Assembly: GCA_004009845.1 (NCBI GenBank)
Contig: RMBW01000134.1
Span: 1 to 64,000, forward strand
From: Davidsoniella eucalypti
Taxonomy: Eukaryota; Ascomycota; Sordariomycetes; Microascales; Ceratocystidaceae
Length of the DNA stretch: 64,000 nucleotides
Reading direction: 5' to 3'
The notes under the pieces were generated by a model, which was not told where the DNA came from, did not search any database, and saw only the letters and a program-made list of their open reading frames with translations. The translations under genes and the position numbers were made by a program. This document shows positions 45,401 to 54,941 of this stretch, in pieces (position 1 is the stretch's first letter; the number at the start of each line of letters is the position of its first letter).

Positions 45401-46293
45401 GAAGTCCTTGTGCAGTTCCGTTAGACCCAAGACACCGCCTCTTCGGCACAAAATATAGCCCAGCACGCATTGCAACACCACGAGGCGCAGTCGGCTTTGG
45501 AGGACAGTATCTCTGCATCTACGCGGCCGAGTCTCCTGGCGGATATCAGCTAGTAGGCAGAACATGCGATATCTGGAACGAAACCAAGATCCCGTTCCGA
45601 TATCCCGGGCTAGACCTTGACACAAACAATTGTGCTGCCATGGGATATCAAGATTATGATGCGACATATCAAGCACACGTTGAGTCCGTGATACGGCAAG
45701 TCCCATCTCAAAATAACAGGCCTTGGCTGTTTCGACCTTTCGATAGAGTCTCATTTTATTTAGTCTCCGACGTAGCTGCTCTAGAAGTACCCGGTGCTAT
45801 CAAAATATCAGAAGGCACATTCAATCTCAAAACACATATAGATACACTAGCGCCACATCAAGCTGCCATCGCGGCCGATATACAACACCGCCGCACATCA
45901 TACCAGAGATCAGCTTTCCTGCCAGCTTTACTACGTCCATTCACACGATCGAAACATATTAGAGACACTAGCAAGCCAGCCAACAATTACAGCGACTACA
46001 GCGGCACAGAGGCAGAAGTGGCTCGATTACTTGCCCAATCACCGGCTGCCGTTACAGTGACGGCGCCGTGTCCGGGTTGCTGTTTAGGGTTAAGCACATG
46101 TGAAGGAGCCACGGTTCGTCATGGAGAAATTTTAGTTGGTGTCGAAGTCATGAAGATGACGGTGCAAGTGACCAGTCCATGTGATGGGATTCTCACGCGG
46201 GTCTTTGTAAAGGCGGGAGAGTTTGTTAGTCAGGGAGATATCATAGCTGTCATTGACAGAGCATTGGTCAACAGATCAGTGGTGGGAAATTAA
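42472..46293 (+). CDS. Urea carboxylase-type biotin enzyme (urea or guanidine carboxylase), without allophanate hydrolase
   Basis: Single exon, 1273 aa. Order: biotin carboxylase, residues about 20-470 (ILIANRGEIAVRIIRTLKTL; ATP loop KSTAGGGGIGMA; ERDCSLQRRHQKVLEESPAP; FYFLEVNTRLQVEHPITE); carboxyltransferase subdomain KipA/AHS2-like, about 475-785 (EGLWEYGIPPSGPMDDYSFR; IYLAVRGGLDVPLVFGSRST); subdomain KipI/AHS1-like, about 810-1110 (GGQYLCIYAAESPGGYQLVG); biotinyl domain at the C terminus with biotin Lys1228 in EVMKMT. Family knowledge: this layout carboxylates urea to allophanate with ATP and bicarbonate; close relatives prefer guanidine. In yeast Dur1,2 an N-terminal allophanate hydrolase (amidase) is fused; here it is absent, and no such gene lies in the window. 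The SPGGYQLVGRT block favours the urea/guanidine carboxylase group over 5-oxoprolinase subunits. Confidence 0.92.
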   Translation: MSLCDPITSPSYLPSPNSKIKSILIANRGEIAVRIIRTLKTLGIRAIVVFTAADARALFVQNADLAIRLPAAAVAETYLNGSLILRLAVAHGADAVIPGYGFLAENADFAESVEAAGLGWIGPAPEQMRLLGAKHTARKVAYEAGVPVVPGSDTLDSLEAALDAVQAIGGFPVMLKSTAGGGGIGMARCDDEETLRREFEATRMLAQMHFGSNVVFVERLIQRARHIEVQLVGDGVGGVVAVGERDCSLQRRHQKVLEESPAPTISTETRAAVHAAAVQLAKAVCYRNVGTVEFLYDIDTGEFYFLEVNTRLQVEHPITEAVTQLDLVRVMVSITQGTFDINKFTGSFCVDGASLEARICAESPFHDFIASPGTIIDLRLPRGEGIRVDTGVQRGSFISTAYDSLIIKITAHGKSRDHAIRRLLQALESTRVTGVVTNLRYLCEIIRSQAFRDGNFTTSSLADFVYRPPVIEVVNAGAEVTVQDMPGREGLWEYGIPPSGPMDDYSFRLANHLVGNPDNKAGLECTAQGPTLKFHVDALVALAGGTASIDLDGVQMPLQRAFTVRSGQTLMVGSVTCGSRIYLAVRGGLDVPLVFGSRSTFLLGRFGGQNGRKLLARDTLRIEANSKCLRDPPVPTPSPMINFIPSGNNPSWTIAVVPGPHTWSKHFSFASYTAMFAASWTVNHNISRLGIRLHGPLPEWALDKGGEAGLHPSNVHDCPYPIGGVSFAGDEAVILTRDGPSLGGFIVWCVVVEAEMWKLGQMRQGDTIRFVPVSLADAARARRSLDRAVQGDTSVSLDTIETDHVLCEANMPDLATIQTEDGPVVVRLCGERAVLLDFHPDQSFTIKTALRIRSLIESHIKDALPGVAFVAPGVQTLQLVLRPEFPLADFVDALSRRKFPLLEQLPSRLIQLPLLFDDEQCRAAVQQYATTIRADAPWASSNVSFVEQLNGLASGSLQQIMASAQFLVLGLGDVFLGSPCAVPLDPRHRLFGTKYSPARIATPRGAVGFGGQYLCIYAAESPGGYQLVGRTCDIWNETKIPFRYPGLDLDTNNCAAMGYQDYDATYQAHVESVIRQVPSQNNRPWLFRPFDRVSFYLVSDVAALEVPGAIKISEGTFNLKTHIDTLAPHQAAIAADIQHRRTSYQRSAFLPALLRPFTRSKHIRDTSKPANNYSDYSGTEAEVARLLAQSPAAVTVTAPCPGCCLGLSTCEGATVRHGEILVGVEVMKMTVQVTSPCDGILTRVFVKAGEFVSQGDIIAVIDRALVNRSVVGN

Positions 46294-49200
46294 TGGCCGA
46301 TATCTTGAAGAAGTCTAAGTGAGAAACTATGAATTTTGGTACAGGAGGATAAGCTTTTTTATTTTCTTTCATTTTTCGGATAACTAAGAATAATTTTACG
46401 GACTTTGCCTTCCACTAAAAAGACTAAGAATTTAAGCCCCGCGGGCCCCTCATTTGGGCTTCTATTATGGTGATACAACTTCAATCTTATACATATATGT
46501 CCCTAAAAAGGAAAATAATACCATGATCTGTGACTTGACAATGACGTTTTCTTCGCCCATTTGATTTCTTTTTACCGCGTTGTCAACGAAATGATAGGAG
46601 ATATACCAAACATATCTCTTATCTTTATATCACACATTGTACATCTACTTCAATCGAGTAGAGGGAAAGTTTATAAGGTTACAGATATAACACTACAAAA
46701 AATCCAGAAGTCTTGCTTTTCGACACTTTTGTATCTGTTAAAATAAATTAGATCTTGGCCTTCTATTTTTTACCTCTTTTTCTTCTTTTATCTGCGGGGG
46801 GGGAACAAGAAGAGAAAAATTTACGTGTAAGTCAAAAATCAAGATCCAGAATTTTTTTTTCAAATCTTTGCGAATTTCGGGCCTTGCAGTAAAAAGACTA
46901 AGAAAAACATGAAAAAGGATGCTCAAGTTGCCGAGTTCAGCCCGAGAAATAGTGGTTAACCCTAGAAAGATACCGAGGGTTTGGGAGAATATTTGATATC
47001 TCTCTCTTTTTTTCTTCTCTACGTCATTCGACTTATAAAACTAAGAAGAGACAAGAAAAAAAAAGTAGATAATGTAGAGGTAACTAGCGGGCGCCCCATC
47101 TCCGCCAAACCAGATAAATCTCTATAGGATATTCACAAAAAAAAAAAAAAAAAAAAGAGAAGCAATAAATATCTCGAAGCGAGGCGAGGGGTCGTAAAAA
47201 AATAAAATTTAAAGAACAGATCTCAGGGCTTGTTTATTGATGACCAGGCTTTAAGCAATTCGGCGCTTATGCTTAGCTGAATAAGGAATAGAAGAAACTC
47301 AAGGGTCGAAAAGTTTCAAAGCCGCCTAAAGCGAGAGAGAAATAAATACCCTAGAAACAAGAGAGACACCAAACATTGGCTTGTCTTTGTAGTACATTAA
47401 CTGTTTATGAAGCCCTCGGTATGAAGAAAGACAAAAAGCAATAGATAAGAGATGGAATTATCGGTCTATGCTTTTCTTGTACAGCCTTGCTTTATTACTT
47501 GTACTTGAGTCATGAACAGAGCCCAAAACCCTCTGCCGGTCACTATCTTGCGCCTTGAATTCGGGGATTTTGTTGAGAAATGCTACCTAGAATATTGACT
47601 ATATCAATCATCAATATAGAAGCACGTTTTTTTTTCTTTCAGGTTTATATTTTAGTACGGTTGGTTGGTACATCTTGGGTCCGGAGTTCGGACTTTGGTT
47701 TGCTGTTGTATAAGGAGTCGTAAAGCTGCAGGGGGGAAGGGGTGTATGTCTTTTTTTTTTCCTCTTCTTTTCCTTGTGTAAGTTGGGGACGATCAAGTCC
47801 GGCATCTGGAGAAGCAAAAGCAAGAAAAAGACCGAATGGCTTAAGCAGAAGAGAAGCCGGCTTATAGCACTACGACGGGCCACTATGTACTTTGATATAG
47901 CATGTCTCTAGATTAACACCCCCATCCTATGGCTTCAAGGGGGGCGTGTATATGTTAGCCTAAGAAAAAAAGACGACAGCGCAAAGAGGAATCGACATCT
48001 TGGAAGAAAAGCCGCCTTGTCCCGCTTTAGATAGCTTTCAGTAGCTTTAAATAGCTGGGGACGACGCCTTCGCTTGGTTTTCTAGTGTGACAATCCGCGC
48101 AAAGTGTCGGCTTTGTGCCTAGCAGGTTTCCCGGTTTAGGAACAGCAAATAAGAGAGTCTAAATCTCCAGAATGGAAAAACAGCCAAGGCGAAGATGTCG
48201 TTCTTTATGGTCCATTGGAGGGATATTCTTGGGGAATAGCTTGGTATATCGCGGTTTTCTTACATAACGTGGCTACAACCACAAGATGCAATTGCGATAT
48301 CGCGGGCAGATTGTAGGGAAAAATATAATAGACGGAAGTTACTATGTACGGAGAAATTGATGGTGTTCTGCCGACGATATTCCGTATGATTGATATGTAT
48401 TTCGCGATGAATCTAAGGCTGCAGTTATATAAGAGAAATTCGACGATAACGCCCACTAGTTCGAAGAGGCGAGAAGAGGAAAATAGAGAAGAAAACAAAA
48501 GAGCAGCGATAATGCAAAATCAAAGTCTCGATTCTACCTGTGCCTCCAAGGGACATTGACGAAAAACAAAGCCCCTCCAAAGGGGGCGTGTGTCTAACGC
48601 AAAGTCAAGCATCCGGCCGACCCTGGAGGCTTTGTTTCTGGCTTAATCTTTTGTTTTTGGACGTGTTTCTTGTTCTGTCGAGCCCTGACAACCCGAAGCT
48701 GTCTTGTTCTTTTTTGGTCGCATCTATTTTGGTTTGCCGTCGCCCAAAAGCCAAGCAAACGGCAAGCAGAAGCCAAAACAAGTCAAGTTTAGCTAAGTAA
48801 CGAGAGAGCATCTGTTCCCTATAGTCACGACCCTGATAAACCCCTCCTGGCTTCTTTTCTTTTTCTTCTGCTCGTTCTTTCCATTTGCATCTTCATCTTT
48901 AGCGTTTGCGGTTTATATCCTCCAAACCACTCATCGTTCCTTTCCTTCTATCACCTCCCCTGTCAGGCAAACGAGCCGGACCAGCCTTATTATTGTCTTT
49001 GTCCAGCTCGCAAACACTTTACTATCTGAGCTTTTTCTTCCTAATAGCTGTAAAGCCAGTTCGGACCCAAACAGAACAGGCTGATTTGGCTGGCTCACGA
49101 TAAACTAGGCCCTGGCCCAACAAAGACGCTTATCACAAGCCAACAGCTTGCAAGCACATCAGCAAGTCCTGGCGCTCGGAGCCTTTTCTTCTTGTTTGTT

Positions 49201-49342
49201 TTATCTATATCCTTTATCTGGGGCTTTCTATTCTATCTGTTTCGGTTATCCCGCCCCGATCTGGCTTTATTCCCAAACACTCTTTCTGAATCTTGTTGCA
49301 TATTCTTTTCTTTCTACATCTCTATACTCGTAATCTACTACT
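46294..49342. other. Intergenic, no gene seen
   Basis: About 3 kb. AT-rich with long homopolymers: a G-run at about 46796, a 20-base A-run at 47137-47156, and several T-runs. The last 500 bp, from about 48840, are C/T-rich and look like the promoter and leader of the Mpv17 gene. Short open frames at 47611-47883 and 48205-48800 have no recognisable protein features. No RNA gene recognised. Confidence 0.5.
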
Positions 49343-50576
49343 ATGGCTTCCTTACTACTTCGCCAATCTATGATGCGGCCCTTGCGCCTCTCGAGCAGCT
49401 TTCACAAACGCCAACCACTCCAACTACCACTTCAAGCACACCGGCTCGCTTTGCCGATTCAAACACGATCACAGTCAACACAACCGCCGTCACCCCCTTC
49501 AGCCGCTTCAACATCGGCTTCGGCTGTAGCTGCCACTGTAACAAAACAAGACCTCAAGATACCGACTGCTGCTGCCCCTGCGTCACCACTTCCCGGGCCA
49601 CCGCCATCTGGAAGTTCTTTGCCCTTTGCCGCTTCTCTAGCTAGCACTAGTACTGCTACAGTAGCAACAACGACTGCTGCTGCTACTGCTACTACCAACA
49701 CCGCCACAAACAACCCTAACACGGCTAACAACACATCCTCGGATGCCAAATCAGAGGCTGGTCCTAACGGCATCGTTGCTTTGCCGATTCTACAGCGTCT
49801 TGGTCCGTTGACCGAGTTTGTCAAGGCCTATGGCCGCGAACAACGTAGAAGACCATGGATCACCCAGCTATGGACGGCGCTGGTTATCTACTTCTGCGCC
49901 GATATTTCCGCACAAAGCATCAGTGGCAAGTCATATGACCCAGAGCGTACTATGCGTGCGTTGATTATTGGCTTCGGCGTGGCCATTCCTGGCTATGAAT
50001 GGTATGAGAAACCCTGACCACCTCCAACAAAACATGTTGTAAATTACCTGATTCAGGGACTATTTACTACACTTATTGGTTTCAACTGAGCTAATCACTT
50101 ATGTCCTTTCTCAAACATACAGGCTCATCTTCCTGGGTAACCACTTCAACTACCGATCCCGCTATCTGTCACTGGCCGTCAAGGTCGTTGTGGCGCAAAC
50201 CTTCTTCACTCCGCTTTACAACACCTACTTCTTCGGCATGCAAGCGCTACTGGCCGGCGCATCATGGGACGAGATTGTCGAGCGTGTGAAGGCCACCGTG
50301 CCCGTCAGCTCTATCAACTCATGCAAGGTTTGGCCAGCCGTAACGGCCCTCAGCTTCGCTTTCCTTGCTCCCGAGTACCGCAACGCCTTCAACGGCCTTA
50401 TTGCCATATTTTGGCAGACGTACCTGAGCTTCCTTAACAGAAACGCCGAGGAGGCTTCTCACCTTCACCACGCGCCTGAAGTGGCCGAGAGCACGGCGGC
50501 GGCCATCCTTGCGGAAAGAGCACCTACCAAGGAAGCCGTGGCTGAAAGCGCAGTGGCTGAAGAAGTACAGGTTTGA
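49343..50576 (+). CDS. Mpv17/PMP22 family membrane protein (Sym1-like)
   Basis: Inferred exons 49343-50001 and 50123-50576 with a 121-nt intron that splits a Trp codon (GYEW-LIFLGNHF), giving 370 aa. The N terminus is Arg-rich and nearly free of acids (MASLLLRQSMMRPLRLSSSF), like a mitochondrial presequence. About 100 residues of Ser/Ala/Thr/Pro low-complexity sequence follow. The family domain starts near residue 165 (RRRPWITQLWTALVIYFCAD; ISAQSI). It includes the membrane helices after the intron (VVVAQTFFTPLYNTYFFGMQ) and the hallmark KVWPAVTALSFAFLAPEYRN followed by FNGLIAIFWQTYLS. Family knowledge: Sym1/Mpv17 are inner mitochondrial or peroxisomal channel-like proteins linked to mtDNA maintenance and stress. 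The presequence favours mitochondria. The tail ends in an Ala/Glu-rich extension. Confidence 0.93.
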
Positions 50577-51830
50577 AGGGTGTGCTTGAAACTTAAGAAT
50601 AGCTAAAGAACGTGTGGTTCTAGCTGGGTAGTATCTTTTTTTTTTTTTTTTTTGTTGGCGAAGAGCATGATTTAGATTGGACACCAAATTCTCGGATCTT
50701 GTCTTTCTTTCCTTTTTTCTTCTCAGTTATACAAATTTGCGTAAGTATTCTTTTTCTTCGTACGTACAGGCACATTCATTCTTGTCGGTGTTATTTTTAT
50801 ATAACCTGATAGCGGCATATATAGCGACGGAAGCCTCTTTTTTCTCTCTTTTTTTTCCATTTCCTTTATCGGATCGATCTTACATATATACTTTATAAAC
50901 ATATTTCTCTACATTGGCTCTTTTGACTTCTTTCGGTCTACTTTCCATTTATGGCTTTATTTGAGCCTCAATCTTACCATAAGACAAGCGGCTGGTAATT
51001 TTTTGTTGTTGAGAGCAGCAGTTCTACTTTTTCTCTCGATTTTCTTCTTTGTTTTATTTTTCTAGATAAGACTTGAAAAAAAATTACCTAAATACAGATA
51101 TGAGACTCACATGTGATTAAGATAAATTGCGTGACATTTTCAAAATAGAAATGCGTATTAGTATCTTTCTTCTTTCTGTTTTTATCAAGTTTGTATCAGT
51201 GCACAACAAATGGAAACAATCCCTCATTAGGTTGCAATCAAGCGCTGTTTCCATTTATGGAATTCGATAGCAGGGGATCAAATGAACGACAAGACTCAGG
51301 GAAACTTCGTCACGATGAAAAGAAAAAAAAAGCATAGGCTAATATGAAGTTTGAATAGCGATATAAAGGAGACCATGAGATGATTGATATCATCTGAATT
51401 TGCAAAAAAAAGAGGCATTTTCAACACTTAGCTTCGCGATAACAAAGCCATTGTGTGCTTCTCAATCGAGTAGCTGCTTGCGCTGGATCGCTGCTCTTGT
51501 TGTCAGGCCTACTTTGACCAATTGAATCATAGTGGGTTTTTTTCTAGTTTTACTTTGCGACTGAATAAAACCAAAAAAAAAAGTCAAAAATTAATGGAAG
51601 GTATAGAGCCAAAATTGCCCCACCCCCGCCATGAATCGGACGAATATCTGAATCAACGAGGCTGAGAAAAACCACCGACGTCATTCGTTATTGACTTGTA
51701 AATTTTTATTGCGTTTGGTAAGTTTGAGTCTCAAGTTTTTGTTTGCATAATCATAGTCCGAGTAGAAACTAGGCTCCTTACTGTCTAATATTGCCGTACC
51801 CTTCAGTCACCTCCTTCTCTTCTTTTCATC
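50577..51830. other. Intergenic, no gene seen
   Basis: About 1.25 kb between two plus-strand genes. T-rich at the start (an 18-base T-run at about 50636-50653 in the Mpv17 3' flank). The final 100 bp before the DPH2 start are C/T-rich and likely its leader. Confidence 0.5.
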
Positions 51831-53477
51831 ATGGCAAACGGCCTCGTCGCCGCTCCGGTGCTCTCGACGCCGTCTGAGAATGTCTTCGAAGATCCGACTC
51901 CGGAATCTGCCACCGATCCGAACCTCAAGCGTGAGAGTGGTTCCTCGATCTGCGAAACCTACGAAACAGTTCGTACGGCCGCCGAAATCATTGCCGGCGG
52001 CTGGTCCCGCGTCGGCCTACAGTTCCCGGACCACATGCTAGGCGATTCTACGGCTGTGGTGCTCGAGCTAGAAGCCGAGATGATGCGGCTTTGCCCGCAG
52101 TCCAAGACGAAGTCTGACTTGACGAGGCTGTATGTTTTGGCTGATACTTCGTACAGCGCTTGCTGCGTCGACGAAATCGCAGCTGAGCATGTTGATGCTG
52201 AGGCTGTTGTGCATTATGGACGCTCGTGTCTTAGCCCAACCGCCCGCCTACCTGTGATCTATGTATTCACACGGTATGCGCTAGACCTAGAGCAGGCCGC
52301 TGCTGCCTTCATAGCAGCGTTCCCAAATGCAGCCGAAGCGCGCGTTGCGCTGACAGCAGACGTCACATTCCAGAACCACGTTGCGCCGCTAGCCAAGCTA
52401 CTGCGTTCGCGCGGCTATACATTGCTACTACATACCGACGTAGCACACAACCCAGAAGCCACGGTGCCAAACCGGACGATTCACGACGACACAAACATGG
52501 CGAGCACAGCGACCCCGGAAGACCTCAAGAACTACGCTCTCTTCCATATCAGCGAACCACCATCGGCAGTCCTGCTGGCACTAGTCTCACGTTTTGCCTC
52601 ACTACATGTATTGCCGACGGGAGCAGCGGCAGCGGAAGACCCAACGCGGGCGACGAACGCGCTGTTACGGAGACGCTTTGCACGAGTGCTGTCGCTAGCC
52701 ACGGCGGGCGTTATCGGCATTCTCGTGAATACCTTATCAGTCTCAAATTACATGAGCAGCATGGATGTGTTGCGCAAGCGCATAGCAGCGGCCGGCAAGA
52801 AGAGCTATACAATAGTAGTGGGCAAATTGAATCCAGCCAAATTGGCGAATTTCTCGGAGATTGAGGGTTGGGTCGTCGTCGGGTGCTGGGAGAGTGGACT
52901 GGTGGAAGATGATCGTGCCTTCTATATGCCCGTGGTCACACCGTTCGAGATGAACGTAGCGCTTATGGACGAGGAAGATCGCACATGGGGCCTTGAGTGG
53001 TGGGGTGGTCTAGAAGGCCTATCTCTCGAAGACGGCAATGCGGCAAATGCTACTAGAACTGAATCACAGAACGTTGCCAATGAGGTAGAGCACATCGAGA
53101 TCGACGGTGGCGTAAATGGCGAAGAGTCGGCGCCACCAGAGTTCGATCTCCGTACAGGCCGGTACGTATCGACCAGTCGGCCAATGCGCATGCCTACGAT
53201 CCCTAGCGGGGCTGCTTCGGCGGCGAAAGGCTTTATCGGCGCCGATAAAGACAACAAGACAGGAGGTAGCGGCGGAGCGGCTCTTGTGAAACGCGGAAAC
53301 GGCGAGTTGGCGTTAGTCAACGGTACCTTTAGTCCCGGCGCGGAGTTCCTGCGGTCTAAACGCACATGGCAGGGCCTCGGAAGTGACTTTACTGAGGAAA
53401 CGAGTACCACGATCGAACAGGGTTTACGAGGAGTTGCTCGTGGATATGTCATTGGCGATGACAAGGACAAGGTTTAG
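51831..53477 (+). CDS. DPH2: Diphthamide biosynthesis subunit 2
   Basis: Single exon, 548 aa (yeast Dph2 is about 530). Dph1-Dph2 uses an unusual radical-SAM reaction to move the 3-amino-3-carboxypropyl group onto the histidine of elongation factor 2, the first step of diphthamide synthesis in the cytosol. Visible family blocks: WSRVGLQFPDHMLGDS, then LADTSYSACCVDEIAAEHVD followed by AEAVVHYGRSCLSPTARLPV with the conserved cysteines; a central GILVNTLSVSNYM; KKSYTIVVGKLNPAKLANFS; and EGWVVVGCWESGLVEDDRAF followed by YMPVVTPFEMNVAL. These separate Dph2 from Dph1, which has a different Cys pattern. The C-terminal 130 residues are an acidic and then Gly/Ala-rich extension ending in RTWQGLGSDF, a block shared with other Dph2 proteins. 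The ATG follows a C/T-rich leader directly. Confidence 0.95.
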   Translation: MANGLVAAPVLSTPSENVFEDPTPESATDPNLKRESGSSICETYETVRTAAEIIAGGWSRVGLQFPDHMLGDSTAVVLELEAEMMRLCPQSKTKSDLTRLYVLADTSYSACCVDEIAAEHVDAEAVVHYGRSCLSPTARLPVIYVFTRYALDLEQAAAAFIAAFPNAAEARVALTADVTFQNHVAPLAKLLRSRGYTLLLHTDVAHNPEATVPNRTIHDDTNMASTATPEDLKNYALFHISEPPSAVLLALVSRFASLHVLPTGAAAAEDPTRATNALLRRRFARVLSLATAGVIGILVNTLSVSNYMSSMDVLRKRIAAAGKKSYTIVVGKLNPAKLANFSEIEGWVVVGCWESGLVEDDRAFYMPVVTPFEMNVALMDEEDRTWGLEWWGGLEGLSLEDGNAANATRTESQNVANEVEHIEIDGGVNGEESAPPEFDLRTGRYVSTSRPMRMPTIPSGAASAAKGFIGADKDNKTGGSGGAALVKRGNGELALVNGTFSPGAEFLRSKRTWQGLGSDFTEETSTTIEQGLRGVARGYVIGDDKDKV

Positions 53478-54109
53478 ATGGGCTGAAGGAAAATGGAAAG
53501 GCAAGCAGACAAAGATGACATCACGACTTCATCAGAATCATTGGGTATCAAAAAGTATTTGTATTTTAAAGATCAGTGGGTTTTCACTACAATTAGGAAC
53601 GGTTATATATATATATATATAGTTTACATTTCAAACAAAGAAGGAAAGGGAATCATACATGATATTCGTGACAACAGGAACTATGACAAGAAAAATGGCA
53701 ACGGAAACACAACTCAACATGGCGTCGTGACAACTATATCAGAGCCAATCTTGCCAGCGTTAACCCTAATTGCTGGTGTAATAAGGGCTTGCGTGCAAGT
53801 TGGAAATAAACGCTTCCTGTCATCGCGATATGAAAGGATCTTCCTGCGGCTAGCGTCGCATCACGCAGTTACAATATGACAAAGAAGCGCAGACGCAGGA
53901 ATAGAAAACAAAGAAGCATTACAAGAAATAAAATGAAAATAAAAAAAAGGGGTGGCAAAAAAACAGGTACGACGTTACTCGTATTCAAGCCGAACAGAAC
54001 AACCACTGACTTGACCGCTTCTCCAGTAGCAAGTAGTCCCAATCTTTATTTGTTCCCTTTTTTTTGTTTTGTTTCTATGATGTTTATCGGCTTGGTTGGT
54101 TTGCTTTGC
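53478..54109. other. Convergent intergenic region with TA repeat
   Basis: 632 bp between the 3' ends of DPH2 (+) and the MARVEL-like gene (-). It contains a TA-dinucleotide run at 53604-53621 and A-rich tracts near 53900-53960. No gene seen. Confidence 0.5.
53604..53621 (+). repeat. TA dinucleotide microsatellite
   Basis: Nine TA units about 130 bp past the DPH2 stop codon, likely in its 3' UTR or just beyond. Confidence 0.85.
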
Positions 54110-54941
54110 TTACACATACACGCGGCTGTGCGAGTATGAGCGGTGAGATTGTCTGCTTCCACTACGGCGGCGACTGCGCGAACGAGAGCGGTGCGAGCGG
54201 GAGCGGGAGCGAGAACGAGACGAGCGGCGGCCCTTGGTCGAGCCACGGTAGTGAATATCGAAGACATCGTCGCCGTGTAGCCAAGCAGCAATAGCGGTGA
54301 CGAAGAAGAAGATGGTGTTCATGATGCCGAAAGCAAACAGGACCTTGATCATGGCACACGGCTTGCTCGCGTCCGGGTCGAGTCCGTGGACGCCGCTGAC
54401 TTGGTATAGAGCGGCAAAATGGCGCCGCCAGGACGTGCTGTCTTCGACGGCGTTGCAGTTGATGGGACCTATGCGGCGCTCGTAGTATACGGCGGCAATG
54501 AAGGCTCCCATGAAGAGTATATCGATCCAGGAGATAAAGGCGCCGTTGGCACTGCTGCGCGAGTACCGCAGGAGAGTCCAGAGCGTCCAGGCCAGGCCGA
54601 TGACAGATACGATGAACATGATCAGGATGTAGTTGGGCGTCAGCATGTTCTGTGAGTTGAAGATGTCAACGAACCATGCGCTGATGCCGACATTGCAGGT
54701 CTAGGGAAGAGCGAAGCGTTAGTTGGTTTCAGTTCCTATCGTCGACTCTCTTTTGTTTCAACTGTAGGGCGGATAGAGCTTGCATGGCAACCCTCGGTGA
54801 TGGAATGGAAAAAAGAAGAAAAAAAGAAGCATGTAGGAAATCTTCTTAGATATGCTGGAATGCAATTATATCATTCTCTTGACGTACCAATGTAATGACC
54901 TGGCAAACGCGCCAAAAAATAAAAGTAATGGCAAAGAACAT
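54110..54941 (-). CDS. Small four-helix MARVEL-like membrane protein with an Arg/Ser-rich tail
   Basis: Inferred exons 54941-54888 and 54700-54110 with a 187-nt intron (GTACGT, CTAAC, TAG), giving 214 aa. Exon 1 encodes MFFAITFIFWRVCQVITL, a hydrophobic start typical of this fungal family. Exon 2 continues TCNVGISAWFVDIFNSQNML, then helix 2 (YILIMFIVSVIGLAWTLW), helix 3 (WIDILFMGAFIAAVYYERRI) and helix 4 (VLFAFGIMNTIFFFVTAIAA). The Cys in INCNAV and the Cys in KPCAMI flank the extracytoplasmic loop, as in MARVEL/Sur7-type proteins. The last about 40 residues are alternating Arg and Ser with few other residues, an SR-repeat tail that would face the cytosol. Role unknown; relatives are linked to membrane domains and cell cortex. 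Exon 1 is an inference from family resemblance and splice sites. Confidence 0.82.
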
